64,000 nucleotides of DNA from JAOUJD01 sp963726405 (GTDB lineage Bacteria > Pseudomonadota > Gammaproteobacteria > Burkholderiales > Burkholderiaceae_F). Numbering within the stretch: the stretch's first letter is position 1; every line of letters starts with the position of its first letter. The notes below the pieces were generated by a model that searched no databases, was not told where the DNA came from, and saw only the letters and a program-made list of their open reading frames with translations. The DNA is taken from contig CAVSCF010000005.1 in NCBI GenBank assembly GCA_963726405.1, positions 682,001-746,000 of the forward strand. Reading direction: 5' to 3'. This document shows positions 43,260-52,365 of this stretch, piece after piece. The position numbers and the translations under genes were made by a program.

Positions 43260-44042
43260 TCAGTGTCCAATGCCTTCCAGCTGCGCGGCGGCCGTGCCCA
43301 TGTAGGCCTCCATGACGGCGGGGTCTCTCGATACCTTGGCGTAGGGTCCTTCCGCCAGCACCGCGCCGCGGGCCAGCACCGTGATGGTGTCGGCAATGCT
43401 GGAAACGACGTTCATGTTGTGCTCGACCATCAGCACCGTGCGGCCAGCGGCCACGCGCTTGATCAGTTCCGTTACGCGGGCCACGTCTTCGTGACCCATG
43501 CCCTGCGTCGGCTCATCGAGCAGCATCAGTTCGGGCTCCGTGGCGAGCGTCGTGGCGATTTCCAGTGCCCGTTTGCGGCCGTAGGGCAACGAAACGGTCT
43601 GCGGTGGACGGCGAACGAACGAAGGTCGACCTGGTCGAGCAGCGCGAGCGCGCGCTCGTTCAGGTAGTCGAGCGGCGCGCTCGCTGCGCCAGAACTGGAA
43701 CGACAGGCCGGTTGGACTCTGCAGCGCGATGCGGACGTTCTCCAGCGCCGTCAGGTGAGGAAACACCGACGAGATCTGGTAGGAGCGCACGATGCCGCGC
43801 CGGGCGATGTGCTCGGGCGTGTCCTTGGTGATGTCGGTGCCGTTGAACAGGATGTGGCCGCGGGTGGGCGTCAGGAACTTCGTAAGCAGGTTGAAGCAGG
43901 TCGTCTTGCCCGCGCCGTTGGGACCGATCAACGCGTGGATCGTGCCTCGCACGACTTTCAGGTTGACTTCACTGACGGCGACGAAGCCCTTGAACTCCTT
44001 CGTCAGGCCGCGCGTTTCCAGAATGGTGTCGGAAGGGTTCAT
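43260..44042 (-). CDS. livG: LivG-type ABC ATPase, about 22 residues read out of frame
   Basis: ATP-binding subunit of the liv transporter (260 residues from ATG 44042). Walker A GPNGAGKTTCFNLLTKF, SVFPHLTALENVRIALQ and Walker B PELMLLDEPTQGMGHED are intact. Between FQFWRSERA and TVSLPYGRKRALEIA the reading frame gives an Arg/Pro-rich stretch, while another frame gives LDYLNERALALLDQVDLRSF, the expected helical-domain sequence. Shifts at about 43672-43682 and 43601-43606 cancel, so the frame stays open. The ABC signature region in the helical domain may therefore be wrong in this sequence. Confidence 0.88.
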   Translation of the reverse strand: MNPSDTILETRGLTKEFKGFVAVSEVNLKVVRGTIHALIGPNGAGKTTCFNLLTKFLTPTRGHILFNGTDITKDTPEHIARRGIVRSYQISSVFPHLTALENVRIALQSPTGLSFQFWRSERAARLPERARARAARPGRPSFVRRPPQTVSLPYGRKRALEIATTLATEPELMLLDEPTQGMGHEDVARVTELIKRVAAGRTVLMVEHNMNVVSSIADTITVLARGAVLAEGPYAKVSRDPAVMEAYMGTAAAQLEGIGH

Positions 44043-44085
44043 TGAATTCGTCGTCGTTGCACGTGCTGGTCTTGCCGCCGGCCCG

Positions 44086-45211
44086 TCACGCGGAGGCGGC
44101 GAGCATACCAACGTAGTCGTCGCGGGATGCAATGCGCGGGTTTGTCCCGTGGCAGTGATCTTTCATCGCCTGCGTCGCGATGTCTTCATAGAGCTCCGGT
44201 CCGATGCCCATGTCGCCCAATCCGGCCGGCAGGCCCAGGCGCCGATTGAGGTCGCGGACGGCCGTTCGCCAGGGCCGCTCCGCCGCTCACGCCAAAGACG
44301 TCGGCGATCGACTGCACTTTGTCAGGGACCGCCGCCTCGTTGAACCTGAGCACCTCGGGCAGGAGCACGGCGTTCAGCGTGCCGTGGTGCGGGCCGATCG
44401 GCAGCGCTCCGAGCGCGTGCGACAGCGAGTGCACGGCGCCGAGTCCCTTCTGGAAGGCCATCGCGCCTTGCATCGACGCACTCATCATGTTCCAGCGCGC
44501 CTCGCGGTCCGTCGGCTGGTTCACCGCGCGGTCGATGTGTTTCAGCGCGCGCACAAGCCCGTCGTGGGCGATGGCGTCGGCGGGGGGATTCACGGCCTTC
44601 GACAGGAAGGTCTCGACGCAATGGGCCACCGCATCCATGCCAGTCGCCGCCGTGAGTCCGGGAGGAAGGCCGAAGGTCAGCTCGGGGTCGCAGATCGCGG
44701 TCTTCGGAACCAGATGCCACGAATGAAAGCCGAGCTTGCGCCCGTCATTCAGGATGATGATGGCGCCGCGCGCGACTTCGCTGCCGGTGCCGGCGGTCGT
44801 CGGAATGGCGATCAGCGGTGATACCGCCGACGTGATCTTCGGGCTGCCGCCGAGGATCGTTGCGTAGTCGGCGAGCGCGCCTGCATGCGTCGCCATGATC
44901 GCGACGCCCTTGGCGAGGTCGATCGGGCTGCCGCCGCCAAGCGCTATCAGGCCGTCGGCGCCGTGCGCGCGGTACGCGTCGACTGCCTTCATCACCGCCG
45001 CCTCGGTGGGGTTGGACGGCGTGTCGGCGAACACCGCAAAGGGCAAAGCGCCAAGCACCGTCTGGAGGCGATCAAGCAGTCCCGCCGCGACGACACCGCG
45101 ATCCGTGCAGATAAGCGGCCGGCGAATGCCCACGCGCTCGCACTCGGAGCGGGCGAACGCCAGCGCGCCGAAGTCGAACTGGACCTGCGTGATGTAGTAG
45201 ATCAGTGCCAA
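44086..45211 (-). pseudogene. Iron-containing alcohol dehydrogenase, frameshifted near C-terminus
   Basis: Group III metal-dependent alcohol dehydrogenase, about 375 residues. The cofactor loop ALGGGSPIDLAKGVAIMATH and the metal-binding region GMDAVAHCVETFLS and HSLSHALGA are complete. The first frame ends in garbage after FGVSGGAALAN, and the next frame continues AVRDLNRRLGLPAGLGDMGI and ends YVGMLAASA at 44086. One surplus base at about 44262-44265 explains the break. It precedes livG by 43 bp, so the transporter may import a substrate of this enzyme. Confidence 0.82.
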
Positions 45212-45395
45212 TACGGTCTCCTGCGTACCGGTACTGCTGTCGACTGGCCGCCCGCCGGCCTCGTTGCGGGCCTTTCGGGCGGGTCAATCAGTATCTTCGT
45301 AAAGCCATATCGGTGCAAGGCGAAGGGTCAATGAGGAACCTTCGAGAGAAGCGCCATCTGCTTCGCGTCAGCCGACGATGTAAGCGGCTCAAACG

Positions 45396-45421
45396 AAAAA
45401 GGCCGCCCGGGGGCGGCCTTT
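45396..45421 (-). terminator. Rho-independent terminator after pckG
   Basis: On the minus strand AAAGGCCGCCC/GGGCGGCCTTT forms an 11-bp stem followed by TT. It lies 20 bp after the pckG stop. Confidence 0.85.
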
Positions 45422-45440
45422 CCGTTGACCAACCGCCCTG

Positions 45441-47285
45441 TCACGCCGCGATTCGCTGCTCGAGTGCCACGCGCGTCTCCTGCAGGGCGCGTGGCAGGCG
45501 CGGCGAAAGCTTGGCGAAGAGCTCGCTATGCAGCGCGAGTTCCTTGCGCCAGTCGTCGAGGTTCACCGCCGTGATTCGCTCGTACTGAGCGCGCGGGAAC
45601 TCGAGCCCGGTCCACTGCAGATCCTCGTAGCGCGGCGACACGCCGAACACATGTTCCGCCCCGCCGGCGCGCCCTTCCACGCGGTCGACGATCCACTTCA
45701 GCACCCGCATGTTTTCGCCGAAGCCCGGCCAGACGAACTTGCCGTTCTCGTCGGTGCGGAACCAGTTCACCGTGAAGATCTTCGGCAGCGTCGCTCCGCT
45801 GGTACCGAGCTTTTCGCCCAGCGAAATCCAGTGGCCGAAGTGATCGCCCATGTTGTAACCGCAGAACGGCAGCATCGCGAACGGATCGCGCCGCAGGACG
45901 CCTTGTGCGCCGGCCTGCGCCGCCGTGGTCTCGGAGCCCATCGTGGCGGCCATGTAGACGCCTTCGACCCAGTTCCGGGCCTCGGTCACCAGCGGCACCG
46001 TGGTCGAGCGCCGGCCGCCGAACAGGAAGGCGTCGATCGCCACGCCGTCCGGGTTCTCCCAGTCGACGTCGATCGACGGGCACTGCTGCGCCGCCACCGT
46101 GAAGCGGGCGTTCGGATGCGCCGCCTTGCGACCGGCCTTGCCATCCTCGGGCGTCCAGTCCTTGCCTTGCCAGTCGATCACGTGATCCGGCGCCGGACCC
46201 ATCCCTTCCCACCACACGTCGCCATCGTCCGTCAGCGCCACATTGGTGAAGATGACGTTCTCGTGCAGCATCGCCATCGCGTTGTGGTTCGTCTTCTCGG
46301 ACGTTCCGGGGGCGACGCCGAAGCAGCCCGCTTCCGGATTGATGGCGTACAGCCGACCGTCGGCGCCGGGCTTGATCCAGGCGATGTCCTCGCCGACCGT
46401 CGTCACCTTCCAGCCGTCGAAAGCCGGCGGCGGGATCAGCATCGCGAAGTTGGTCTTTCCGCAGGCCGAGGGGAAGGCCGCCCCGATGTGATACTTCTTT
46501 CCCTCGGGAGAGGTGACCGCAACGATCAGCATGTGTTCGGCGAGCCAGCCCTCGTCGCGTCCCATGGTCGAGGCGATGCGCAGTGCCAGGCACTTCTTGC
46601 CGAGCAGTGCGTTGCCGCCGTACCCGGAGCCGTACGACCAGATCTCGCGCGTCTCCGGAAAGTGGACGATGTACTTCGTGTCGTTGCACGGCCACGGCAC
46701 GTCTTTCTCGCCGGTCGACAGCGGCTTGCCCACCGAGTGGATGCACGGCACGAACTCGCCGTCGGTGCCGAGCAGGTCGACGACCGCCCGGCCCATGCGC
46801 GTCATGATGCGCATGTTCACGACCACGTAGGCGCTGTCCGACAACTCGACGCCGATCTGCGAGATGTGGCTGCCGAGGGGCCCCATCGAAAACGGCACCA
46901 CGTACATCGTGCGACCGCGCATCGAGCCGGCGAACACGTCCTTCAGCGTCGCGCGCATCTCCACGGGCGCCATCCAGTTGTTGGTCGGACCGGCATCGTC
47001 CTTCTGCTCGCTGCAGATGAAGGTGCGGTCCTCCACGCGGGCGACGTCGCTCGGATCGGACAGCGCGAGATAGCTGTTGGGGCGCTTCGCGGGGTTGAGC
47101 CGCTTGAGCGTGCCCGCCTGCACCATCTCCTCGCACAGGCGGTCGTATTCCGCTTGCGAGCCGTCGCACCACACGACGCGGTCCGGCTGCGTCAGCCGGG
47201 CGATGTCGGCCACCCAGGCGATCAGTTTCCGGTTCTTGACGTACGAAGGGGCGGCCGCGGCCTGCCCGGAAAGCACTGCGCTCAT
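45441..47285 (-). CDS. pckG: Phosphoenolpyruvate carboxykinase (GTP)
   Basis: Gluconeogenic enzyme converting oxaloacetate and GTP to PEP (614 residues). The GTP-type signatures are FPSACGKTNFAMLIPP (P-loop with the reactive Cys), GEDIAWIKPGADGRLYAINP EAGCFGVAPGT, and RRSTTVPLVTEARNWVEGVY. The length matches the GTP family, not the ATP family (about 530). It stands alone with its own promoter and terminator. Confidence 0.97.
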   Translation of the reverse strand: MSAVLSGQAAAAPSYVKNRKLIAWVADIARLTQPDRVVWCDGSQAEYDRLCEEMVQAGTLKRLNPAKRPNSYLALSDPSDVARVEDRTFICSEQKDDAGPTNNWMAPVEMRATLKDVFAGSMRGRTMYVVPFSMGPLGSHISQIGVELSDSAYVVVNMRIMTRMGRAVVDLLGTDGEFVPCIHSVGKPLSTGEKDVPWPCNDTKYIVHFPETREIWSYGSGYGGNALLGKKCLALRIASTMGRDEGWLAEHMLIVAVTSPEGKKYHIGAAFPSACGKTNFAMLIPPPAFDGWKVTTVGEDIAWIKPGADGRLYAINPEAGCFGVAPGTSEKTNHNAMAMLHENVIFTNVALTDDGDVWWEGMGPAPDHVIDWQGKDWTPEDGKAGRKAAHPNARFTVAAQQCPSIDVDWENPDGVAIDAFLFGGRRSTTVPLVTEARNWVEGVYMAATMGSETTAAQAGAQGVLRRDPFAMLPFCGYNMGDHFGHWISLGEKLGTSGATLPKIFTVNWFRTDENGKFVWPGFGENMRVLKWIVDRVEGRAGGAEHVFGVSPRYEDLQWTGLEFPRAQYERITAVNLDDWRKELALHSELFAKLSPRLPRALQETRVALEQRIAA

Positions 47286-47432
47286 TGGTCCTGCCTCCAG
47301 GTCGTCGCCTTGTCCCCCGCTTTCCGCGAGGGCGCAGCGATCAAGATTCTTGCCACTTCGTGGCTCGTGGCCGCGAGCAATCGGCGGGGCGGGCGGATGG
47401 CCGGGAAGCGCCGGATTGCGGGAAAGAGGGCT

Positions 47433-47461
47433 ATTTTAGCCGTCGGCCATGACCCGACCAA
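47433..47461 (-). promoter_or_regulatory. Candidate promoter of pckG
   Basis: On the minus strand TTGGTC (47461-47456) and TAAAAT (47438-47433) are 17 bp apart. The -10 is close to consensus and the -35 is weak, which suggests regulated expression. It is about 150 bp upstream of the pckG start. Confidence 0.45.
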
Positions 47462-47532
47462 GGTCGGCCTACGAGCAAGCCCCGCGCCGCCTCCGGCGCA
47501 TCCTCCGAGCAACGTAACTGCCGCGCACCGCC

Positions 47533-48531
47533 ATGAAGATCCTCATCCTCGACGACTACCAGGACGTTGTACGCCATCTCGACTGCTTCGCCCGGCTGCA
47601 GGGGCACGACGTACGGGTTCTCACGGCCCCTGCGGCGGGCGTCGGGCAACTCGCGGTCCGCCTGCGCGAGGCGGAGGCGCTCGTGCTCACGCGCGAACGC
47701 ACGCGGATCACCGACGCGCTCCTCGGGCGCCTGCCGAAGCTTCGGCTGATCAGCCAGACGGGCAAGGTCGGGCCGCATATCGACGTCGACGCCTGTACCC
47801 GCCGCGGCGTCGCCGTCGCGGAGGGCACGGGCTACTCGCCTGCGACCGCCGAGTTCACCTGGCTTCTGATCCTCGCCGCAATGCGCCGATTGCCCGCCTA
47901 CATGGCAAACCTCTATGCGGGCGCCTGGCAGCAAAGCTTCCCGCCCCCGGCCGACTGGCCGCTGGCCGGGCTGGGGGTCGCGCTTACCGGCAAGACCCTT
48001 GGGATCTGGAGCTACGGGAAGATCGGCGCGCTCGTCGCCGGCTATGGCAAGGCGTTCGGAATGCGGGTGCTGGTGCATGGCAGCGAGCAGGCCCGCGCGC
48101 GTGCGGACGCTGACGGCTACCCAAGCACGGACCGCCGGGATGAACTCTTCGAGCAGGCCGACGTGCTGTCGTTGCATCTGCGTCTGGGCGAGAACACGCG
48201 CGGCAGCGTGACCGCGCAGGACCTCGCGCGGATGAAGAGGACGGCGCTCTTCGTCAACACCAGCCGCGCCGAACTCGTCGCTCCCGGCGTGCTGGTCGAT
48301 GCGCTGCGCCGCGGTCATCCAGGGATGGCCGCAATCGACGTCTACGAGCGCGAGCCGGTACGGGACGAAGCGCTGCTGACGCTACCGAACGTCGTCGCCT
48401 CACCCCATCTCGGGTTCGTCGAACGCACGTCCTACGAGACGCTGTTCGGCGGGGCCTTCGACAACGTGGCCGCGTTCGCCGCCGGCGAGCCCCGCAACGT
48501 CGTCAATTCCGGGGCACTGGCAGCCCGGTAG
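47533..48531 (+). CDS. D-2-hydroxyacid dehydrogenase, NAD-binding
   Basis: Cytoplasmic NAD(P)-dependent dehydrogenase of the SerA/GhrA family (332 residues). The N-terminal part MKILILDDYQDVVRHLDCF is the catalytic-domain strand. The nucleotide-binding segment LTGKTLGIWSYGKIGALVAG has the GxGxxG loop altered to G-x-W-x-Y-G (SYGKIG). RAELVAPGVLVDALRRGH and NVVASPHLGFVE (catalytic His) are intact. It is divergent from pckG, with 247 bp between them. The substrate is unknown. Confidence 0.92.
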   Translation: MKILILDDYQDVVRHLDCFARLQGHDVRVLTAPAAGVGQLAVRLREAEALVLTRERTRITDALLGRLPKLRLISQTGKVGPHIDVDACTRRGVAVAEGTGYSPATAEFTWLLILAAMRRLPAYMANLYAGAWQQSFPPPADWPLAGLGVALTGKTLGIWSYGKIGALVAGYGKAFGMRVLVHGSEQARARADADGYPSTDRRDELFEQADVLSLHLRLGENTRGSVTAQDLARMKRTALFVNTSRAELVAPGVLVDALRRGHPGMAAIDVYEREPVRDEALLTLPNVVASPHLGFVERTSYETLFGGAFDNVAAFAAGEPRNVVNSGALAAR

Positions 48532-48635
48532 CCGGACCGCCGGGCATCGCCGGCGACCGTCTCGTGTTACCGGGCGGCTGGCGGTTGAGCTTTCAGAATC
48601 CACAGCCCGAATCGACTGCATCTCCACGCTGCATC

Positions 48636-48665
48636 AGCGCCCGGTGAGCTACGGGCGCTTCTGTC
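48636..48665 (+). terminator. Possible terminator after the hydroxyacid dehydrogenase
   Basis: AGCGCCCG and CGGGCGCT pair around an eight-base loop, followed by a weak T-rich stretch (TCTGTCT). It lies 105 bp after the stop and before the convergent GNAT gene, so it could serve either strand. Confidence 0.5.
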
Positions 48666-48696
48666 TGCACTTTACGTCGTGCGGCGGCTGCGGCAA

Positions 48697-49242
48697 TTAC
48701 GGTGCCCACTTGCGCGCGAGATCGCCGGGCAGCAGCGCGTACAGGGCTGCGTCGTAACGGGCTTCCCCGTGCACGATGCCATGCCGCAAGGCGCCTTCGT
48801 AACGCGCTCCCGCGCGCTCCGCCGCGCGCCGGCTGGATGCGTTGTCCAGACGGATGCGCATCGACACGCGCACGAGATTCAGTTCATTGAACGCAAACGC
48901 CGCCATCGAGCGGAGCGCGGTGCTCGCGACGCCGCGTCCACGTACGGACAGGCGCACCCAGTAGCCGAGTTCACCTTCGCTCTTGCCGTAGCGCTGGATG
49001 TCATGAATGCCGACGACGCCGAGGACGCGAACGCCGTCGCGCAGCCACATGTGGAACGCACTGCGCTCGCGCCACATCCGGTCCGCCTCGCCGAACCAGC
49101 GCTCGACGTCGGCGCGCCCGTAACCGGCATGGCACCACGGCATCCAGTGCGTGAGGGAGGCGCGCGACTCGTCGACCGCTGCGAAGAAATCGTCCGCGGC
49201 CGGCGCCCCCTCGCGGGTGAGCGGGACGAGTTCAAGCGGCAC
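48697..49242 (-). CDS. RimJ-type GNAT N-acetyltransferase
   Basis: Acetyltransferase of 181 residues. The acetyl-CoA site is ELGYWVRLSVRGRGVASTAL, followed by LNLVRVSMRIRLDNASSRRA AERAG. The N-terminal segment ESRASLTHWMPWCHAGY is characteristic of the RimJ/RimL branch that acetylates protein or peptide N-termini. The target is not known. Its ATG region overlaps the end of the AbrB gene by 11 bp, so the two are co-transcribed. Confidence 0.88.
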   Translation of the reverse strand: MPLELVPLTREGAPAADDFFAAVDESRASLTHWMPWCHAGYGRADVERWFGEADRMWRERSAFHMWLRDGVRVLGVVGIHDIQRYGKSEGELGYWVRLSVRGRGVASTALRSMAAFAFNELNLVRVSMRIRLDNASSRRAAERAGARYEGALRHGIVHGEARYDAALYALLPGDLARKWAP

Positions 49243-50281
49243 TGGCGCGCTCCTTCTTCCACCGCGTCCAGCCGCGATACGCGGCTCCGACGCTCAACAC
49301 CACCGCCGCCATGCGGATTGCGTGGAAGGCCGTGACGATCGGCACTCCGAGCCGCAGCGCCTGCGCCGTCAACGCCATTTCGCCGATGCCGCCCGGCGTG
49401 GTGGCAACGATCGCCGTGGACCAGTGCAACCCCGACCCGAGCGACAGCACCCAGCCGAAGGCGGCCGCGATGGCGAGGTACACGATCGTGATCGCGGCCA
49501 CCGCGCCGAGGAAGCGCGGCGCCGACTCGAAGAACTCCGGCGTGAACCGCGTACCGAGACCGATGCCGATGAGCAACTGGCCCGCATTGACCACCGGCCC
49601 GGGCAGCGACGACCAGGTGATGCCGAGCGCGGTCAGCACCGCCGCCGCGAGCAGCGGTCCGATCATCCAGCTGTTGGGCGACCCGAGGCGGCGCATCGCC
49701 AGCGCGGCGAGGCCGGTCGCGGCGGTCAGCAGGGCGAAGCCACTCCAGGAGAACTGGCGCGCGGACGGCACGTAGGGATCGAGGCCGTGGACATCGAACG
49801 CATTCAGCAGCAGCGGCACGATGAGCACGACCAGCATGATGCGCAGGCTGTGGGCGGCGGCGACCCGCTCCACCTGCCCGCCGTGACGTTCCGCCATCAC
49901 TGCCATCTCGCTGGCCCCGCCGATGGCCATGCCGAAGAAGGACGTCGCGGAGTCGGTCGCCACCAGCTTCGACAGCATCCAGCTGCCGACCAGGCCGAGC
50001 GCCAGCGCGAAGACGACGGCCAGGGCGACCCATGGCCCGAGGCGGCCGACCTCCCGGACGACATCAGGAGAGAAGTACAGGCCGAGCGCGACCCCGATGA
50101 TCCACTGGCCGACCTGCCGGCCTCCGGGCGGCGACTCGAGCCGTCCATGCAGCATGCTGGCGAGGGCGACGGCAACCAGCGGCCCGATCAGCCACGGCAG
50201 CGGCGTCCGCAACCAGACGCACAGGAGGGCGCCGGCCAGGGCCACGACGAAGGATCGGAGGACGGGAACGACTTGAACCAT
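49232..50281 (-). CDS. AbrB-family membrane transporter
   Basis: Inner-membrane protein of 349 residues with about ten hydrophobic segments arranged as two copies of the AbrB duplication domain. Repeats are visible as GRQVGQWIIGVALGLYFSPD and NAGQLLIGIGLGTRFTPEFF, and as TSFFGMAIGGASEMAVMAER and STAIVATTPGGIGEMALTAQ. The family was once called putative ammonia monooxygenase, without evidence. ATG 50281 is used since upstream sequence is antisense of tctA. Substrate unknown. Confidence 0.87.
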   Translation of the reverse strand: MVQVVPVLRSFVVALAGALLCVWLRTPLPWLIGPLVAVALASMLHGRLESPPGGRQVGQWIIGVALGLYFSPDVVREVGRLGPWVALAVVFALALGLVGSWMLSKLVATDSATSFFGMAIGGASEMAVMAERHGGQVERVAAAHSLRIMLVVLIVPLLLNAFDVHGLDPYVPSARQFSWSGFALLTAATGLAALAMRRLGSPNSWMIGPLLAAAVLTALGITWSSLPGPVVNAGQLLIGIGLGTRFTPEFFESAPRFLGAVAAITIVYLAIAAAFGWVLSLGSGLHWSTAIVATTPGGIGEMALTAQALRLGVPIVTAFHAIRMAAVVLSVGAAYRGWTRWKKERASAA

Positions 50282-50343
50282 CAGCGGCCGGCAAGGGCGG
50301 GCGCGAAGTGCGCGTTTCTCCGGGAGCAATCGGGCGGTGCTGG

Positions 50344-51837
50344 CTAGCCCGCGCGCCGCCGCTTCATTGCGCGCGCGACCATGGGCGCGAACAGGATGAT
50401 CGCCGTCAATGCCAGCAGCGAAGCCGAGATCGGATGCGTCAGAAACACGGTCGGGTCCCCCTGGCTGATCGACAGCGCACGGCGGAACTGCGACTCGGCC
50501 AGCGGCCCGAGGATCAGGCCGATGACCGCGGGAGCCACCGGGAAGCCCCAGCGACGCATCGCGAACCCGAGCAGACCGAAGACGTAGAGCGTGAGCAGAT
50601 CGACCACCGACTGGTGCAGGCTGTACGCGCCCAGCGTCGCGAACACGAGGATCGCTCCGTAGAGCAGGGGCTTCGGAATCTTCAGCACCTGCACCCACAG
50701 CCCGATCAGCGGCAGGTTCAGCACCAGCAGCAGCACGTTGCCGACATAGAGGCTGGCGATCAACGCCCACACGAGGCCTGCCTGCGTCTGGAACAGCAGC
50801 GGCCCGGGCTGGATCCCGTAGTTCTGGAACGCCGCGAGCAGGATGGCGGCGGTGGCCGACGTCGGGATGCCCAGCGTCAGCAGCGGCACCAGCACGCCAG
50901 TGGCCGCCGCGTTGTTCGCGGCCTCCGGACCGGCCACGCCCTCGATGGCGCCGTGGCCGAACTCCTCGGGCTTCTTGCTGAGCTTCCGCTCCATCGCGTA
51001 GGACAGGAACGTCGGAATCTCGGCCCCTCCGGCCGGAATGGTGCCGAAGGGAAAGCCGATCGCCGTCGCCCGCAGCCACGCGGGCCACGAACGCTGCCAG
51101 TCCTCCTTCGACATCATCAACGAGCCGGACAGCCGCTCCATCTCTTCGCGCTGCCGGCTGCTGTAGGCGGCGACGTACAGCGCCTCGCCGACCGCGAACA
51201 GACCGACCGCCAGGACCACCACATCGACACCGTCGAGCAACTCCGGAACGCCGAAGGCGAAGCGCTGCTGGCCGGTCTGCTCGTCGATGCCGACGAGGCC
51301 GAACAACAGGCCGAGGAACAGCATCGTCAGTCCGCGCGGCGTCGACTGCCCGAGCACGGCCGCGACCGTCACGAAGGCGAACACCATCAGGGCGAAGTAT
51401 TCGGCTGGACCGAACTTCAGCGCGATCTCGACCACGACGGGCGCGAGAAGCGTCAGCAGGACCGTCGCGATGGACCCTGCGACGAACGAGCCGATCGCGG
51501 CCGTCGCCAGCGCGGGACCGGCGCGACCCCGCTTTGCCATCTGGTTGCCCTCGAGCCCGGTGGCGATCGAGGCCGACTCGCCGGGCGTGTTCAGAAGGAT
51601 GGTCGTGGTCGAGCCGCCGTACATCGCGCCGTAATAGATGCCGGCAAACATGATGAGCGCGCCCGTCGGGTCGAGCTTCACCGTCAGAGGCATCAGCATG
51701 GCGACCGTCAGCGCCGGTCCGACGCCCGGCAATACGCCGACGAAGGTACCCAGCGTGACCCCGATCAGGCCCCACAGAAGGTTGAGCGGCGTCAGCGCGA
51801 CGCCGAAGCCCGCCAGCAGGGCGTTGATGGTGTCCAT
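50344..51837 (-). CDS. tctA: TctA-type tripartite tricarboxylate transporter, large permease
   Basis: Large membrane subunit of a tripartite tricarboxylate transporter (497 residues, about 12 membrane segments). The N-terminal block GVTLGTFVGVLPGVGPALTV and YYGAMYGGSTTTILLNTPGE is diagnostic, as are AATGVLVPLLTLGIPTSATA in the second half and GFPFGTIPAGGAEIPTFLSY. ATG 51837 overlaps the tctB stop (ATGA). It follows tctC and tctB in the usual CBA order. Confidence 0.95.
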   Translation of the reverse strand: MDTINALLAGFGVALTPLNLLWGLIGVTLGTFVGVLPGVGPALTVAMLMPLTVKLDPTGALIMFAGIYYGAMYGGSTTTILLNTPGESASIATGLEGNQMAKRGRAGPALATAAIGSFVAGSIATVLLTLLAPVVVEIALKFGPAEYFALMVFAFVTVAAVLGQSTPRGLTMLFLGLLFGLVGIDEQTGQQRFAFGVPELLDGVDVVVLAVGLFAVGEALYVAAYSSRQREEMERLSGSLMMSKEDWQRSWPAWLRATAIGFPFGTIPAGGAEIPTFLSYAMERKLSKKPEEFGHGAIEGVAGPEAANNAAATGVLVPLLTLGIPTSATAAILLAAFQNYGIQPGPLLFQTQAGLVWALIASLYVGNVLLLVLNLPLIGLWVQVLKIPKPLLYGAILVFATLGAYSLHQSVVDLLTLYVFGLLGFAMRRWGFPVAPAVIGLILGPLAESQFRRALSISQGDPTVFLTHPISASLLALTAIILFAPMVARAMKRRRAG

Positions 51838-52364
51838 CACACGCCCGCGCTGCCGAGGATCGGCTGCAGCCAGCCCGCCGGCAGGTTCACGTTGAGGAAT
51901 TGCACGAAGAACAGGAACACGCAGAGCCCGAGCAGCAGGCCGATCGCCCCGTCCCGCAGGAAGCGCCGGCTGCCGAAGCCGCGCGCAACGCAGCCAAACA
52001 GGGCCGCTGCAGCCAGGACGAAGCCGGCGGTGTGGATCAGGGCCATCTGCGCGAACAATCCCCCGCTCACCCACCAGAAGGCGCTCGGCAGGAAGGGGTG
52101 CTCGCCGCGCTCGGCCGGATCGTCCGACGTGCGCGCCCGCCAGCCCCCGGTGAAGCATTCGAACAGGAGCACGCCGCCGAGGACGATCAGACCAAAGCTG
52201 ACCACCACCGGAATGACGTTGGGCCCGATCCGCGAATAGCCGCCGGCATTCGGCAGGCTGAGGGCCACGGCGGCCGCGGCGACGCCGAGCGCGATCACCC
52301 CGAGCGACAGGATGACGTCGACGCGCGCCCCGCGGCGTGCGGGCGCGGGGCGGTCTTCACTCAC
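51837..52364 (-). CDS. tctB: TctB-type tripartite tricarboxylate transporter, small permease
   Basis: Small membrane subunit (175 residues) with four hydrophobic helices. It has YSRIGPNVIPVVVSFGLIVL early and FVQFLNVNLPAGW near the end, typical of TctB. It starts 1 bp after the tctC stop, so the three genes are tightly coupled. Confidence 0.9.
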   Translation of the reverse strand: MSEDRPAPARRGARVDVILSLGVIALGVAAAAVALSLPNAGGYSRIGPNVIPVVVSFGLIVLGGVLLFECFTGGWRARTSDDPAERGEHPFLPSAFWWVSGGLFAQMALIHTAGFVLAAAALFGCVARGFGSRRFLRDGAIGLLLGLCVFLFFVQFLNVNLPAGWLQPILGSAGV

Positions 52365-52365
52365 G

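Noticed and set aside
47286..47532. Riboswitch or small gene in the pckG-dehydrogenase gap
   Set aside because: Only a promoter-like pair for pckG could be seen; no conserved RNA motif or small frame with a ribosome site.
45528..48113. 861-residue plus-strand frame across pckG
   Set aside because: Antisense of pckG and the dehydrogenase; an open frame by chance in high-GC sequence.
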